A stretch of 64,000 nucleotides of DNA from Paracoccaceae bacterium (GCA_024742405.1 JANSYP010000002.1:124001-188000), one strand, 5' to 3'. Positions 27,064 to 37,157 are shown, counted from the stretch's first letter. The notes: generated by a model from the letters alone, not told the origin. A program made the numbers and translations.

Positions 27064-27910
27064 ACGCCGCGCGTTTGCGCCGCCTGCCTACCAGCACCAG
27101 TCCGCCGAGCGCCGCGGGCAGAAGCAGGATACCGGCCGGCAACGGAATGGGCGCCGATACGGTAGGATCGAGTCCATAATTGTCGAATCCTCCACGCCCA
27201 CCTCCGCCTCCAACGCTTTGCGCAATGATCCCAAGAGAGACCCCTCCAGAGGCGCCGAAACGCCGGGACTCGACGCTCCCTTCGGTCCCAAGCGCCTCGG
27301 TGATGCCGCCGGGCCCGGACTCTGGGAGTGCGCCCAAAATCCCTTGCTCCAGGAGCGCGCCAAAGATCCCGTTTTCCCCATAGCGCTCACCCTCGATACT
27401 GATGCCGCTCACTTCAATCGCATCGGCGTAAGGAACACCGCCGTCGGGCTCGGCGAACAGGCTGTTCAGGATGCTCGACAGGAGCAACACATCCGCCAGA
27501 TCGTACGAGGATAGCTTGTTCAGAAACAGCGTGGTCATGAAAAGCTCGGCCGGCGTGGTGGCCGGTGCCATCTGGAGCAGCGGCATAACCGAAAATCCCG
27601 GTCCGCCCGATAACGGGTTTTCGAAGACCACCGACAGCGACGCCACGCCCTGCGCGACGTCGATACGGAAACTGGCCGGTCCATTGGACGAACCGACCCC
27701 GTAGGAAAAGTCCAGCTCGGCAATCTCTCCGGCACCGTCCACGACCGCGCTCCGCGGGCTACTGTGTTCGGGATCGACCTCGCGAGTGGCATCCGTCACC
27801 ATCTGGTCTTGCGCGACATCGACAAACGCCGACCCGACCACGGCGGCGTTCGCTGCCCCGCCGAGCAGGGCGATGCATGTACCAATCCCAAGGATACTCC
27901 GCAAAAACAT
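27062..27910 (-). CDS. Exported protein with VPLPA-CTERM-like sorting tail
   Basis: A 282-aa protein with a signal peptide (cleavage probably after ANA, residue 22). The C-terminus reads PIPLPAGILLLPAALGGLVL, then a basic RRRKRAA: the tripartite tail (Pro-Leu-Pro-Ala motif, hydrophobic helix, basic end) of VPLPA-CTERM proteins, recognised by an exosortase-like enzyme and usually linked to exopolysaccharide. The middle part is Gly/Ser-rich and has no known domain. No exosortase gene is in this window. It converges on rpmE. Confidence 0.75.
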   Translation of the reverse strand: MFLRSILGIGTCIALLGGAANAAVVGSAFVDVAQDQMVTDATREVDPEHSSPRSAVVDGAGEIAELDFSYGVGSSNGPASFRIDVAQGVASLSVVFENPLSGGPGFSVMPLLQMAPATTPAELFMTTLFLNKLSSYDLADVLLLSSILNSLFAEPDGGVPYADAIEVSGISIEGERYGENGIFGALLEQGILGALPESGPGGITEALGTEGSVESRRFGASGGVSLGIIAQSVGGGGGRGGFDNYGLDPTVSAPIPLPAGILLLPAALGGLVLVGRRRKRAA

Positions 27911-28045
27911 CTGAATGCCTTTAATTAATAAAAGTAACTTATAGCAAATTTCTTACGGTATTTTAATGATTTTAGAAAGGCCGTTTCCGGCCCGTGACCC
28001 TACGGAAGGGCGCCGCACTCCGCCGTAATGCGCGGGACCTTTGGT

Positions 28046-28291
28046 TCAGTCCTTGTTTCCCATCCCCATGAAGCCCGGCATTTTCATCAGTTCGGTCATC
28101 CAGTCGGAATTGCCGCTCGCGGCCTTGATCCAGGCCTGGATCATGCCCTCCGGCGTCAACTGGTCCATATGCTCTTCCATTTTCGCGTTCATGCGCGTCA
28201 GCCAGAGCTCTTGCAGCGGCCGGACATCGGGCAAGCCGAGCAGATCGCGCGCCTCCATGGGCGTCATGTCGATATCGACGTTGATCTTCAT
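28046..28291 (-). CDS. DUF6489-like small protein
   Basis: An 81-aa soluble protein: MKINVDIDMTPMEARDLLGLPDV, ELWLTRMNAKMEEHMDQL, WIKAASGNSDWMTELMKMPGF. It matches the pattern I recall for DUF6489, whose function is unknown. ATG 28291 is used rather than the far upstream start because the upstream extension lies antisense to mipZ and is unlike the family. It is divergent from mipZ. Confidence 0.8.
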   Translation of the reverse strand: MKINVDIDMTPMEARDLLGLPDVRPLQELWLTRMNAKMEEHMDQLTPEGMIQAWIKAASGNSDWMTELMKMPGFMGMGNKD

Positions 28292-28496
28292 CCAGAGCAC
28301 TCCATCCGTTTCGCCATTGGCGCACAATAACCGCATGTTATCCACAAACAATCCACAGACTGCGCCGAAACAGCACGTTGCGGCGGCGATGCCGCACGGA
28401 CTGGGAGGCGAGAACCGCTTCCCATCTGCATGGCCACAACATATAGTCGTCTCAATCAGGTGCTTGCGCCGCTTATCGTGTGATCGACTATCCTCC

Positions 28497-29306
28497 ATGG
28501 CCCATATTATCGTCATCGGGAACGAAAAGGGCGGGTCGGGGAAATCCACGACCACGATGCATTTGGGTACAGCGCTCGCCCGGATGGGGCACCGCGTGGG
28601 CGGACTAGATCTGGACCTGCGCCAACGCAGCTTTGGCCGCTATGTCGAGAACCGCGTCGCCTATTGCCGGCGGGAGGGCGTCGACCTGGCCGTGCCGCAC
28701 TATCTGCCCTTGCCCGAGATAGACCCCGACACTCTCGCCGACGGGCAGAACATCTATGATCTGCGCCTGGATGCGGCGGTGTCGGAGCTGGAAAACGCGG
28801 TGGATTTCCTGCTGATCGACTGCCCCGGCAGCCACACGCGGCTCAGCCAGATGGCCCACAGCCTCGCCGATACGCTGATCACGCCGCTCAATGACAGTTT
28901 CATCGATTTCGACCTGCTCGCGCGGCACGATCCTGAAACCGGCAAGATCACCGGCCCCTCGGTCTATGCAGAGATGGTTTGGAACGCCCGCCAGCTGCGC
29001 GCCCGCGCCGGTCTGAAACCCATCGACTGGATCGTGCTGCGCAACCGCATGGGCAGCCAGCAGATGCACAACAAGCGCAAGGTGGGCGAGGCGCTGCAGG
29101 AGCTGTCGCGCCGGATCGGGTTTCGCGTCGCGCCGGGCTTTTCGGAACGGGTGATCTTTCGCGAGCTCTTTCCGCGCGGGCTGACACTGCTCGATCTGCG
29201 GGATATCGGGGTGACCGGATTGAGCATGTCCAACATCGCGGCCCGCCAGGAAGTCCGCGATCTGGTCAACGAATTAAACCTGCCCAACGTGCGCGCAAAT
29301 TTCTGA
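28497..29306 (+). CDS. mipZ: MipZ-type ParA ATPase, division-plane regulator
   Basis: A 269-aa deviant-Walker ATPase. The N-terminal MAHIIVIGNEKGGSGKSTT carries the P-loop with the signature lysine, then GLDLDLRQRSFGRYVENR and FLLIDCPGSHTRLSQMA (Walker B). MipZ forms a gradient from the chromosome-bound ParB and inhibits FtsZ near the poles, first known in Caulobacter. The position-specific GNEKGGSGKST is typical of MipZ rather than of plasmid ParA. ATG 28497 is chosen since the upstream extension covers the intergenic region. Confidence 0.92.
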   Translation: MAHIIVIGNEKGGSGKSTTTMHLGTALARMGHRVGGLDLDLRQRSFGRYVENRVAYCRREGVDLAVPHYLPLPEIDPDTLADGQNIYDLRLDAAVSELENAVDFLLIDCPGSHTRLSQMAHSLADTLITPLNDSFIDFDLLARHDPETGKITGPSVYAEMVWNARQLRARAGLKPIDWIVLRNRMGSQQMHNKRKVGEALQELSRRIGFRVAPGFSERVIFRELFPRGLTLLDLRDIGVTGLSMSNIAARQEVRDLVNELNLPNVRANF

Positions 29307-29354
29307 GCATATCCGGCTGCGACAGCGCTGCTGTCAGCGCGGAGCGATCACCCC

Positions 29355-30134
29355 TTAAATCAGCAAGAGCCGCGAGAGCTCCGCGGCGGCGGCGCGAAGT
29401 CGTTCGACATGACTGCGCGCAACTTCCAGCGTCAATCGCACGGCCGGCGCATGGAACGACACGGTAGACAGCAGGCGATCCTGATCGTCGAGGATCGGGC
29501 AGGCAATGGCAATCATGCCGTCCATGAATTCTTCCGCGTCCTCGCTATAGCCGCGGTCCCGTGTCAGCGAGATTTCGTTCCGCAACGCGTCGATGCTCGT
29601 CAGCGTGGATGCCGTGTGCTGAACGAAATGCCCGGCGCGCAGATAGCGTTCCAGATGCGCTTCGTTGAGCGAGGACAGATACATCTTGCCGCTGGCCGTG
29701 CAATAGAACGGGACATGGGTGCCGATGGGCAGCTGGATCCGCAGCGGCCATTTCGTTTCGACCCGGTCCAGATAGAACATCGCGTCGCGGTCCGGCACGG
29801 CGATATTGCAAGTCTCGCCCACTTCTTCGGCCAGCCGCCCCAAGACCGCCAGTCGGGCCGTGCGCACCCGCAGCGATGACAGCACGTTGATCGACAGGCG
29901 CCGCAGCCGCTTGCCCGGCGTGTAGGATTTGCCATCGAGTTCCCGCATGATGAAGCCTTCGGCTTCGAGGGTGGCAAAGAGCCTGTGGATCGTGGGCTTC
30001 GGCAGACCGATGCGCTGGTTGACCTCTGTGGGCGTCACCGGCACACCGCTCTGCGCGATTTCCTCGAGGACGAGGAGCATACGCAGATTTGTCGGTATGC
30101 TCCCGATGCGCGTCTCCCCGTTCTGTCCGTCCAT
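29355..30134 (-). CDS. iseR: IclR-family regulator of the isethionate genes
   Basis: A 259-aa IclR regulator: an N-terminal winged HTH (VTPTEVNQRIGLPKPTIHRLFATLE) and a C-terminal effector domain with YCTASGKMYLSSL and GMIAIACPILDD. It starts 13 bases after the TRAP large-permease gene and is the last gene of that operon. IclR-type IseR controls isethionate degradation in known clusters; gene order and the palindromes between the divergent operons support that here. The symbol is from synteny. Confidence 0.82.
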   Translation of the reverse strand: MDGQNGETRIGSIPTNLRMLLVLEEIAQSGVPVTPTEVNQRIGLPKPTIHRLFATLEAEGFIMRELDGKSYTPGKRLRRLSINVLSSLRVRTARLAVLGRLAEEVGETCNIAVPDRDAMFYLDRVETKWPLRIQLPIGTHVPFYCTASGKMYLSSLNEAHLERYLRAGHFVQHTASTLTSIDALRNEISLTRDRGYSEDAEEFMDGMIAIACPILDDQDRLLSTVSFHAPAVRLTLEVARSHVERLRAAAAELSRLLLI

Positions 30135-30146
30135 TACATCTCCAGT

Positions 30147-31508
30147 TTACCGACCAGGCAGCAGCAATGTTGTCGTCGCCGGAACCAGCGCAACTATTAG
30201 CCATACCGTCAACAGCGCCGCAAGATAGATCAGGGTGAACTTCAACAGCCTGAAGTAGGGAACGCCAGTCACCCCGCTTGCGACATAAAGGTTCAGACCG
30301 TAGGGCGGCGTGATGAACCCGATGGAGGCCCCGACCAGGAAGATCACCGCGAAGTGGATCGGATCCACCCCGACCGACGCCGCAATGGGCGCGAGGATCG
30401 GCGCGAGGATGATCGTCACCGGCAGGCTTTCCAGGATCATGCCCGTTACGAAGACGATGCCCATCGCGGTAAACAGCACCGCATGATAGCCGCCCATGCT
30501 CGTGACGAAATTCCCGATCACCTCCTGTGCGCCCAAGAGCGACAGGATCTGCTGCATCACGACCGACACCGCGATCAGCGGCGCGAGGATGCCGGTGATC
30601 TGGGCCGAGCGCATGGTGATCGACGGGATCTCGGAGACCTTGAAGCCCTCGACCACGAGCATCTCGCCATAGCTCTTGTCCGACACGGGACGTTCAGAGT
30701 CAGGCGCCCCCATCAGCCGGAAGAGCGGCAGTGACAGCACACCCACGATGACGCAGAACCCGACGGTCACGCCGGCCGCCTCGGTGGGCGAGAATTTGCC
30801 CGTATAGATCCCCCAGAGCACCAGACCGATGGCGAAGAAGCCCAGCCAGGCGCCGACCGCGGTCTTGAGCATGCGCGACAGCTGCAGCGGGATCAGGTAG
30901 CCCCAGCCGTTGTACATGCACACGATCCAGCAGGCCAACATCATGCCAAGGACCATCATCGAGCCCGGGATGATCCCGGCCACAAACAGGTCCGAGATCG
31001 GCAGGTTCATCAGGAAGCCGTAGACGATGAAGATGATCGAGGGCGGGATGATGATGCCCACCGTACCGCCCGCCGCAGCGGTCGCCGCGGAGAAGCGCTC
31101 GTCATAGCCGCCCTTGACCATCTCCGGATGCAGCATGGATCCGATCGTCGCGGTCGTGGCCGAGTTCGACCCCGAGATCGCCGCGAAAAGACCGCAGGCG
31201 CCCAGCGATGCCATGGCCAGACCGCCGCGCAGCCACCCCAGACAGGAATAGGCGAAATCCGACAATCGTCGCGCGATCCCCGACTTGTTGATCAGGTCCC
31301 CCGTCAGGATGAAGAGCGGCATCGCCAGCAGGGCAAAGCCATCGGTAAAGACATCCGAAAGCGCCGAGCCGATATTGTCGAGCGTCATGCCCAGCACGAA
31401 GCTGCAGCCGAGCACCCAGTAGGCGATTACCAGAAAGACCGGCGTACCGAGCATGAAGAGAACCGTGACCCCGAGCGAGATCAGGGTGATGATTGTTCCG
31501 TCTGTCAT
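30147..31508 (-). CDS. iseM: TRAP transporter large permease (DctM), isethionate uptake
   Basis: A 453-aa DctM-type permease with about 12 hydrophobic helices, for example GTPVFLVIAYWVLG and GLFAAISGSNSATTATIG, the conserved half-site of TRAP large subunits. Preceded by GGAGGG. It works with the small permease and the periplasmic binding protein to import substrate using an ion gradient. Located in the predicted isethionate cluster, so substrate is inferred from neighbours. Confidence 0.85.
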   Translation of the reverse strand: MTDGTIITLISLGVTVLFMLGTPVFLVIAYWVLGCSFVLGMTLDNIGSALSDVFTDGFALLAMPLFILTGDLINKSGIARRLSDFAYSCLGWLRGGLAMASLGACGLFAAISGSNSATTATIGSMLHPEMVKGGYDERFSAATAAAGGTVGIIIPPSIIFIVYGFLMNLPISDLFVAGIIPGSMMVLGMMLACWIVCMYNGWGYLIPLQLSRMLKTAVGAWLGFFAIGLVLWGIYTGKFSPTEAAGVTVGFCVIVGVLSLPLFRLMGAPDSERPVSDKSYGEMLVVEGFKVSEIPSITMRSAQITGILAPLIAVSVVMQQILSLLGAQEVIGNFVTSMGGYHAVLFTAMGIVFVTGMILESLPVTIILAPILAPIAASVGVDPIHFAVIFLVGASIGFITPPYGLNLYVASGVTGVPYFRLLKFTLIYLAALLTVWLIVALVPATTTLLLPGR

Positions 31509-31518
31509 GATGCCCTCC

Positions 31519-32187
31519 TCAGTCCGCGCCAATCACGGCCTGCTCGATGAGCGGCTTGCCGGAGCGATAGTTTTCTAGATCTTCGAGGAAATTCTCGATC
31601 ACCCGGGTGGCCATCATGATGAAGGCCAGGGGCACGGTGGCCAGAAACCACCATTGCAGCACGTTGTCGGTGCCCAGCAGGATCTGGAAGTTGGAGGCAG
31701 AGTTCGCCGTGACCCGCGCCGATGTGACGACGACGACCCAGCAGAAGCCGAGCCAGAGGACCGCGTCCATCGTCAGGCAGGCCATCTGGCCCGCCCGGCC
31801 CATGTTGGACCGAAACTCCGCGAATGCCAGATGCGTCCGAAGACGCACGTTATAGGCGCAGCCGAACCAGGTCATCACGAGAAACAGGAAGGGCGGAATG
31901 GTTGTCGACCAGGGCGCCTGCTGGTTCAGGACGAAGCGGCGAAACACTTCGATGAAGATGATCGCCGCGATCAGCAGGTAGGTCCAGACCATCACAGTGC
32001 GTTCCAGGTGCCGGTCGATCAGCGGCACATGTCGATAGATGGTCAAGAGCACGACGGCGCTCGCCAGCATGGCGAACAGACCAACGAGCCAGGCGCCCGA
32101 GGTCGAGAATGCCTGGCTCATCGCCCAGGCATCGTTTGTAAACAGCGACGCGATGACCGATCCGGCCTCGGCGAATAGAGTACCCAT
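31519..32187 (-). CDS. iseL: TRAP transporter small permease (DctQ)
   Basis: A 222-aa DctQ subunit with four main membrane helices (WLVGLFAMLASAVVLLTIY, TYLLIAAIIFIEVFRRF, VLWLGFCWVVVVTS, WWFLATVPLAFIMMA). Somewhat longer than a minimal DctQ because of an N-terminal extension. It is 10 bases upstream of the large subunit. Symbol follows the isethionate TRAP IseKLM by order. Confidence 0.82.
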   Translation of the reverse strand: MGTLFAEAGSVIASLFTNDAWAMSQAFSTSGAWLVGLFAMLASAVVLLTIYRHVPLIDRHLERTVMVWTYLLIAAIIFIEVFRRFVLNQQAPWSTTIPPFLFLVMTWFGCAYNVRLRTHLAFAEFRSNMGRAGQMACLTMDAVLWLGFCWVVVVTSARVTANSASNFQILLGTDNVLQWWFLATVPLAFIMMATRVIENFLEDLENYRSGKPLIEQAVIGAD

Positions 32188-32237
32188 AGATTCCTCCCGG
32201 CGAGCCGGGTTGGCCGGCTTCGAAGTTTAGTGGCCAA

Positions 32238-32261
32238 CGGGCGCCGCTCCTCCGGCGCCCG
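32238..32261 (-). terminator. Hairpin between TRAP binding protein and small permease
   Basis: A 9-bp perfect stem (CGGGCGCCG / CGGCGCCCG) around a 6-base loop right after the binding-protein gene. No T-run follows; likely mRNA protection or attenuation to make more binding protein than permease. Confidence 0.5.
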
Positions 32262-32284
32262 ATGTCTTTGTCAGGGTCCTTGAG

Positions 32285-33517
32285 TTATCCCCGCCACCAG
32301 CGACGCGGTTCGACATTCTCCGGCAGCGTGTCGATCGGGATCTCGCGCGCGACGTTGTAGATGTCGGTGTAGGTGTCGAGACCACCCGACCAGTTGTTGA
32401 TACGCTCGCGCCACTGTTCCCAAGGCTCGGGATTGAACTCCGGGCTGCACATCTCTTCGGCGATCTTGATCTCGCTGTCCGGCAGGAAGGTCGGCTTGAC
32501 GTTCTCCTTGACGAAGATCGTGTCCGGAAGCTGCGGATCGGAGAATCCGACGGTCTTGACCAGTGCCGCCTCGTTGGCTGCCTGCACATGGACCTGCGCC
32601 AGGTAGGCCGATTCCATGATGGCGTCCTGAAGATGCGGCTCCATCGCGTCATAGACCTTGGACGACATCGCCGTGTGTTCGGTGCCGCAGAAGAACTTCA
32701 GGTCGATGGACTGGCTGACCACCGGGCTCATGTTGGCGTACGCCACGGCCGAGGCCCAGGTTTCCGCCCCGTCGATCAGGCCCTGCTTCAGACCGTCGAG
32801 CGTTTCCTCCCATGCGATGGGCACCGGGTTGAGATTGAGAAGCTGCATGGCGATCCGGCCAAGCTGCGTACCCGTCACCCGGTTCTTGGAGCCGAAGAGT
32901 TCCTCGACCTTGGTCACCTGCGGCTTGTCCTGCCAGCCGAGACCCATCTGAAGGCCGCGCAACTCGCAATGCGAAAACAGGAATTTCAGACCGTGCCGCT
33001 TTTCGAGCGGATCGCGCAGGATGGTCTGGCTCGCCGGGCTGTAGAGGAAGTAGTACTGCGCCGCCCGGCTGGGGAACATGTAGGCATAGTCGAGCACGTT
33101 CAGATAGGGCGCGCCGCCGGCCGAGTTCTGTGTCGACGCCGCATAGATGTCGACGATGCCGAGCTGGGTCTTCTCAACGCAGGACAGCTGGCTGCAGATC
33201 TGGTTGTCGCCGATGAACTCGACGCGGATCTCCCCGTCGGTGCGCTCTTCAAGATCGCGCGCGAACTCCAGACAGCCGGCACGTTCGATGAGCAGGTTGC
33301 GCGCATTGAACCCGGATGCACCGAATTTCAGAGTGTGCTTCGGTTCCTTTCCGAACCGCTTCTCATAGGTTGATTCCGCCGCCTGCGCGAGCGAAGCAAA
33401 GCTGAGGGCGCCTCCGGCTCCGCCCGCAGCCAGCAATACCGAGCTGACCCCGAAACGTCCCGTGAGCCGCATCAGGTCGCGGCGCGATATCCCCGCGAGC
33501 TTATTGGCGATTTTCAT
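32285..33517 (-). CDS. iseK: TRAP transporter substrate-binding protein (DctP), isethionate
   Basis: A 410-aa DctP-family binding protein with an N-terminal twin-arginine-like leader (SRRDLMRLTGRFG) and likely cleavage after AQA near residue 46. Conserved parts include QTILRDPLEKRHGLKFLF and GSKNRVTGTQLGRIAMQLL in the ligand-binding region. Longer than many DctP proteins (about 330). Divergent from the dehydrogenase at 33704. Substrate is inferred from the neighbouring dehydrogenase, Xsc and IclR regulator. Confidence 0.82.
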   Translation of the reverse strand: MKIANKLAGISRRDLMRLTGRFGVSSVLLAAGGAGGALSFASLAQAAESTYEKRFGKEPKHTLKFGASGFNARNLLIERAGCLEFARDLEERTDGEIRVEFIGDNQICSQLSCVEKTQLGIVDIYAASTQNSAGGAPYLNVLDYAYMFPSRAAQYYFLYSPASQTILRDPLEKRHGLKFLFSHCELRGLQMGLGWQDKPQVTKVEELFGSKNRVTGTQLGRIAMQLLNLNPVPIAWEETLDGLKQGLIDGAETWASAVAYANMSPVVSQSIDLKFFCGTEHTAMSSKVYDAMEPHLQDAIMESAYLAQVHVQAANEAALVKTVGFSDPQLPDTIFVKENVKPTFLPDSEIKIAEEMCSPEFNPEPWEQWRERINNWSGGLDTYTDIYNVAREIPIDTLPENVEPRRWWRG

Positions 33518-33537
33518 TCGTCTCCTCCCTATTTTAT

Positions 33538-33637
33538 TGAGACTTGTAGTTCCAAAACAACATAGAATGGCCGCCCTGGCAAGATTAAAAATGAGACTTT
33601 AGGTCTCAAAAAACAAAAAATGAGACTTGCAGTCTCA
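33538..33637. promoter_or_regulatory. Three copies of a 17-bp IclR-type operator
   Basis: TGAGACTTTAGGTCTCA at 33592-33608 and TGAGACTTGCAGTCTCA at 33621-33637 are palindromes with 6- and 7-base arms. A degenerate third copy, TGAGACTTGTAGTTCCA, is at 33538-33554. They lie in the AT-rich gap between the divergent iseK and iseJ-like genes. The regulator is most likely the IclR protein at 29355. The third copy is only about 20 bases from the iseK start. Confidence 0.8.
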
Positions 33638-33703
33638 AAAATAAAGCGTATGGTCATCTCGGCGAAACTCAAAAGAGTGCGCCAAGCAGGGGGGAACCAC
33701 ACA

Positions 33704-35320
33704 GTGACGGAAGCGGCGGCCGATTATGTAATCGTTGGGGCGGGGTCCGCCGGATGCGTCGTGGCCAATCGCCTGAGCGCCGATCCCGACATTCGGGTCG
33801 TGCTGCTCGAAGCGGGAGGACGCGACTGGAACCCGTGGATCCACGTGCCGGTCGGCTACTTCAAGACACTGCACAATCCCAACACCGACTGGTGCTACAA
33901 GACAGAACCGGAACCAAACCTCAACGGTCGCTCCCTGGACTGGCCGCGCGGCAAGACGCTTGGCGGATCCAGCTCGATCAACGGGCTGCTTTATGTGCGC
34001 GGTCAGAGCGACGACTACGATCACTGGGCACAGCTCGGCAACAAGGGCTGGGGCTGGGACGATGTCTTGCCGCTTTTCAAGCGCTCCGAAACCCACGAGG
34101 ACGGCGAAACCGAGGTTCACGGCGGCAGCGGCGGGCTCGCCGTCTCGCGCATCCGGGCCAAGAGCGACGTTGCCGAAGCCTTCATAGACGCCGCCGTCGA
34201 AATGGGCGTGCCGCGCACACAGGATTACAATGGCGGCCATCTGGAGGGCGCCGGCTACTTCCACCAGACCGCAAAGGGCGGGTTTCGCTGCTCTTCGGCG
34301 CGGGCCTTTCTCAACCCGGCCCGCAAGCGCCCGAACCTGGAAATCATCACTCACGCCCACACCGAAGGGCTGATCTTCGACGAAACCGACCCGCGCAAGG
34401 TCACCGGCGTCCGGTATCTGCGCGACGGTAAGCCCCAGACCGTGATGCTGCGCGACGGTGGCGAGGTGATCCTGTCGGCCGGTGCGATCGGGTCGCCGCA
34501 GATCCTTGAGCTGTCGGGCATCGGGCGCGGCGATACCCTGACGTCCGCAGGCGTCGATGTCCGCCATGACCTTTCTGGCGTCGGAGAGTGCCTTCAGGAC
34601 CATCTGCAAATCCGGCTGGTCTACGAAGTCAACGTGCCGACCCTGAACGATGCAATCAACCGTTTCCTGCCCCGGATGAATATTGGCATTCAGTACATTC
34701 TGTTCCGCAAGGGGCCGATGAGCCTCGGCGCGAGCCAGGTGACGATCTTTGCGAAATCCACTGAAGGGTTGGAAACGCCGGACATCCAGTTCCATTTCCA
34801 GCCGCTCTCGGCGGACAAGCCGGGCATCGAGATGCATCCGTTCTCCGGCATCACCTCTTCCGTCTGCCAGCTGCGCCCGGAAAGCCGCGGGCACATCCAC
34901 ATCACCAGCCCGGATGCGCAGGTCTATCCCAAGATCGTGCCGAACTACCTTTCGGCGCCGGCCGATCAGCTCTGCGCCGTGCGCGGCATCAAATTCGCCC
35001 GCGCCATGACCAAGACCGCGGCGCTCAGCCCGTTCGTTGTACGCGAGCATGTCCCGAACACCGATCCGCAGACCGACGAAGACCTGCTGGAGGCCGCCCG
35101 CAACATCAGCCAGACGATCTATCATCCGACCAGCACCTGCCGTATGGGCCATGACAGCGAAGCTGTCGTCGACGACCGGCTCAGGGTGCATGGGATCAGC
35201 GGGCTGCGCGTGGCCGATGCCTCGATCATGCCGGCCATCATCAGCGGCAATACCAACGCTCCAACGATCATGATCGGCGAGAAGGCCAGCGACATGATCC
35301 TGGAGGACCGCCGGGCCTGA
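33704..35320 (+). CDS. iseJ: GMC-family dehydrogenase, probable isethionate dehydrogenase
   Basis: A 538-aa FAD-dependent GMC oxidoreductase (choline-dehydrogenase-like). The N-terminal [20 protein letters not shown] is the ADP-binding fold; [14 protein letters not shown] is the GMC signature 1; the C-terminal [10 protein letters not shown] and [13 protein letters not shown] complete the fold. In known clusters IseJ oxidises isethionate to sulfoacetaldehyde, the substrate of the next gene. GTG 33704 is preferred: upstream in-frame ATGs at 33620 and 33650 lie in or near the operators and have no family-like sequence. GGGGGG lies about 10 bases upstream of it. Confidence 0.85.
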   Translation: MTEAAADYVIVGAGSAGCVVANRLSADPDIRVVLLEAGGRDWNPWIHVPVGYFKTLHNPNTDWCYKTEPEPNLNGRSLDWPRGKTLGGSSSINGLLYVRGQSDDYDHWAQLGNKGWGWDDVLPLFKRSETHEDGETEVHGGSGGLAVSRIRAKSDVAEAFIDAAVEMGVPRTQDYNGGHLEGAGYFHQTAKGGFRCSSARAFLNPARKRPNLEIITHAHTEGLIFDETDPRKVTGVRYLRDGKPQTVMLRDGGEVILSAGAIGSPQILELSGIGRGDTLTSAGVDVRHDLSGVGECLQDHLQIRLVYEVNVPTLNDAINRFLPRMNIGIQYILFRKGPMSLGASQVTIFAKSTEGLETPDIQFHFQPLSADKPGIEMHPFSGITSSVCQLRPESRGHIHITSPDAQVYPKIVPNYLSAPADQLCAVRGIKFARAMTKTAALSPFVVREHVPNTDPQTDEDLLEAARNISQTIYHPTSTCRMGHDSEAVVDDRLRVHGISGLRVADASIMPAIISGNTNAPTIMIGEKASDMILEDRRA

Positions 35321-35368
35321 CCTTCACCACGAATTGACCCTTAAGCTTTGCGACCGAAAGGAAACGCC

Positions 35369-37153
35369 ATGAAAATGACGACCGAGGAGGCATTCATCAA
35401 AGTCCTCCAGATGCACGGGATCGAACATGCCTTCGGCATTATCGGCTCCGCCATGATGCCCATTTCGGACCTGTTTCCGGCGGCCGGCATCAAGTTCTGG
35501 GACTGCGCCCATGAGGTGAATGCCGGCATGTCCGCCGATGGCTACACCCGCGCCACCGGCAAGATGTCCATGGCCATCGCCCAGAACGGCCCCGGCATCA
35601 CCAACATCGTGACGCCGATCATCACCGCCTACTGGAACCACACCCCGCTGCTGCTGGTCACGCCCCAGGCGTCCAACAAGACCATCGGCCAGGGCGGCTT
35701 CCAGGAAGTGAAGCAGATGGCGATGTTCGAGGATTGCGTCTGCTATCAGGAAGAAGTGCGCGACCCGACCCGTGTCGCCGAGGTCCTGAACCGTGTGATC
35801 ACCAAGGCCCATCGCGGCTCGGCGCCCGCACAGATCAACATTCCCCGGGACATGTGGACCCAGGTGATCGATATCGACCTGCCCCAGATCGTCGATATCG
35901 AGCATCCCCGCGGGTCCGCGAAGGCCATCACGGAGGCCGCAGAGCTTCTGTCGAATGCCAAGTTCCCGGTGATCTTGAACGGTGCTGGCGTCGTTCTGGC
36001 GGGCGCGATCCCGGCGTCTGCGGCGCTGGCCGAACGTCTGACCGCGCCGGTCTGCTGCAACTACCAGCACAATGACGCCTTCCCCGGCAGCCATCCCCTG
36101 TCCTGTGGCCCGCTGGGCTATAACGGCTCCAAGGCCGGCATGGAGGTGATGGCCAAGGCCGACGTGATCCTCGCGCTCGGGACACGGCTCAACCCGTTCT
36201 CGTCCCTGCCCGCCTACCAGACCGAATACTGGCCCAAGGACGCGAAGATCATTCAGGTCGACATCAATGCCGACCGGATCGGTCTGACAAAGCGGGTTGC
36301 CGTCGGCATCCAGGGCGACGCCCGCATGGTTGCCGAAGAGATCCTGTCGGAGCTGTCGGACAGCGCCGGGGATGCAGGCCGCGCCGATCGTCAGGCGCTG
36401 ATCGCGCAATCCAAATCCCGCTGGGCGCAGGAACTCTCGTCCATGGATCACGAGGATGACAGCGACGAGGGCGTCACCTGGAACGAGCGCGCCCGCGCGA
36501 GCGAACCCGACCGCATGTCACCGCGCCAGGCCTGGCGCGCGATCATGACCGGCATGCCCCAGGACGCGATCGTGTCGACGGACATCGGCAACAACTGCGC
36601 GATCGGCAACGCCTACCCGATGTTCGAAAAGGGCCGCAAATACCTCGCCCCCGGGCTCTTCGGACCCTGCGGCTACGGCCTACCCTCGATCCTTGGCGCC
36701 AAGATCGGCTGCCCGGACATGCCGTGCGTGGGCTTCGCCGGCGACGGCGCATTCGGCATCTCGATGAACGAGCTGACCGCCTGCGGCCGCGGCGACTGGC
36801 CCGCGATCACCATGGTCGTTTTCCGCAACTACCAGTGGGGCGCCGAAAAGCGGAACTCCACGCTCTGGTTCGACGACAATTTCGTCGGCACCGAGCTCAA
36901 CCTGGGCGTCGACTATGCCAAGGTCGCCGAGGGCTGCGGGCTCAAGGGCGTCAAGGTCACCTCCATGGAGGAAACCACCGACGCGATCCGCGAGGCCATT
37001 CGCGCGCAGATGGAGGACAACGTCACGACCCTCGTCGAGGTTGTCCTGAACCAGGAACTGGGCGAGCCGTTCCGCCGGGATGCGATGAAAAAGCCTGTTG
37101 AAGTCGCGGGCATCAGCGCCGAGGACATGCAGCCACAGCAACCCCGGCTCTGA
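35369..37153 (+). CDS. xsc: Sulfoacetaldehyde acetyltransferase Xsc
   Basis: A 594-aa thiamine-diphosphate enzyme converting sulfoacetaldehyde plus phosphate to acetyl phosphate plus sulfite. Visible features are the N-terminal TTEEAFIKVLQMHGIEHAFGIIGSAMM, MAIAQNGPGITN, and the ThDP-binding region GFAGDGAFGISMNELT..RNYQWGAEK. The length is typical. AAAGGAAA precedes ATG 35369. Acts in the cytoplasm after the dehydrogenase above. The phosphotransacetylase (Pta) that usually follows is not here. Confidence 0.96.
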   Translation: MKMTTEEAFIKVLQMHGIEHAFGIIGSAMMPISDLFPAAGIKFWDCAHEVNAGMSADGYTRATGKMSMAIAQNGPGITNIVTPIITAYWNHTPLLLVTPQASNKTIGQGGFQEVKQMAMFEDCVCYQEEVRDPTRVAEVLNRVITKAHRGSAPAQINIPRDMWTQVIDIDLPQIVDIEHPRGSAKAITEAAELLSNAKFPVILNGAGVVLAGAIPASAALAERLTAPVCCNYQHNDAFPGSHPLSCGPLGYNGSKAGMEVMAKADVILALGTRLNPFSSLPAYQTEYWPKDAKIIQVDINADRIGLTKRVAVGIQGDARMVAEEILSELSDSAGDAGRADRQALIAQSKSRWAQELSSMDHEDDSDEGVTWNERARASEPDRMSPRQAWRAIMTGMPQDAIVSTDIGNNCAIGNAYPMFEKGRKYLAPGLFGPCGYGLPSILGAKIGCPDMPCVGFAGDGAFGISMNELTACGRGDWPAITMVVFRNYQWGAEKRNSTLWFDDNFVGTELNLGVDYAKVAEGCGLKGVKVTSMEETTDAIREAIRAQMEDNVTTLVEVVLNQELGEPFRRDAMKKPVEVAGISAEDMQPQQPRL

Positions 37154-37157
37154 GCCA

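Noticed and set aside
33635-35191. A 518-residue open frame antisense to the GMC dehydrogenase
   Set aside because: A mirror of a strong family match; no motif and no ribosome site.
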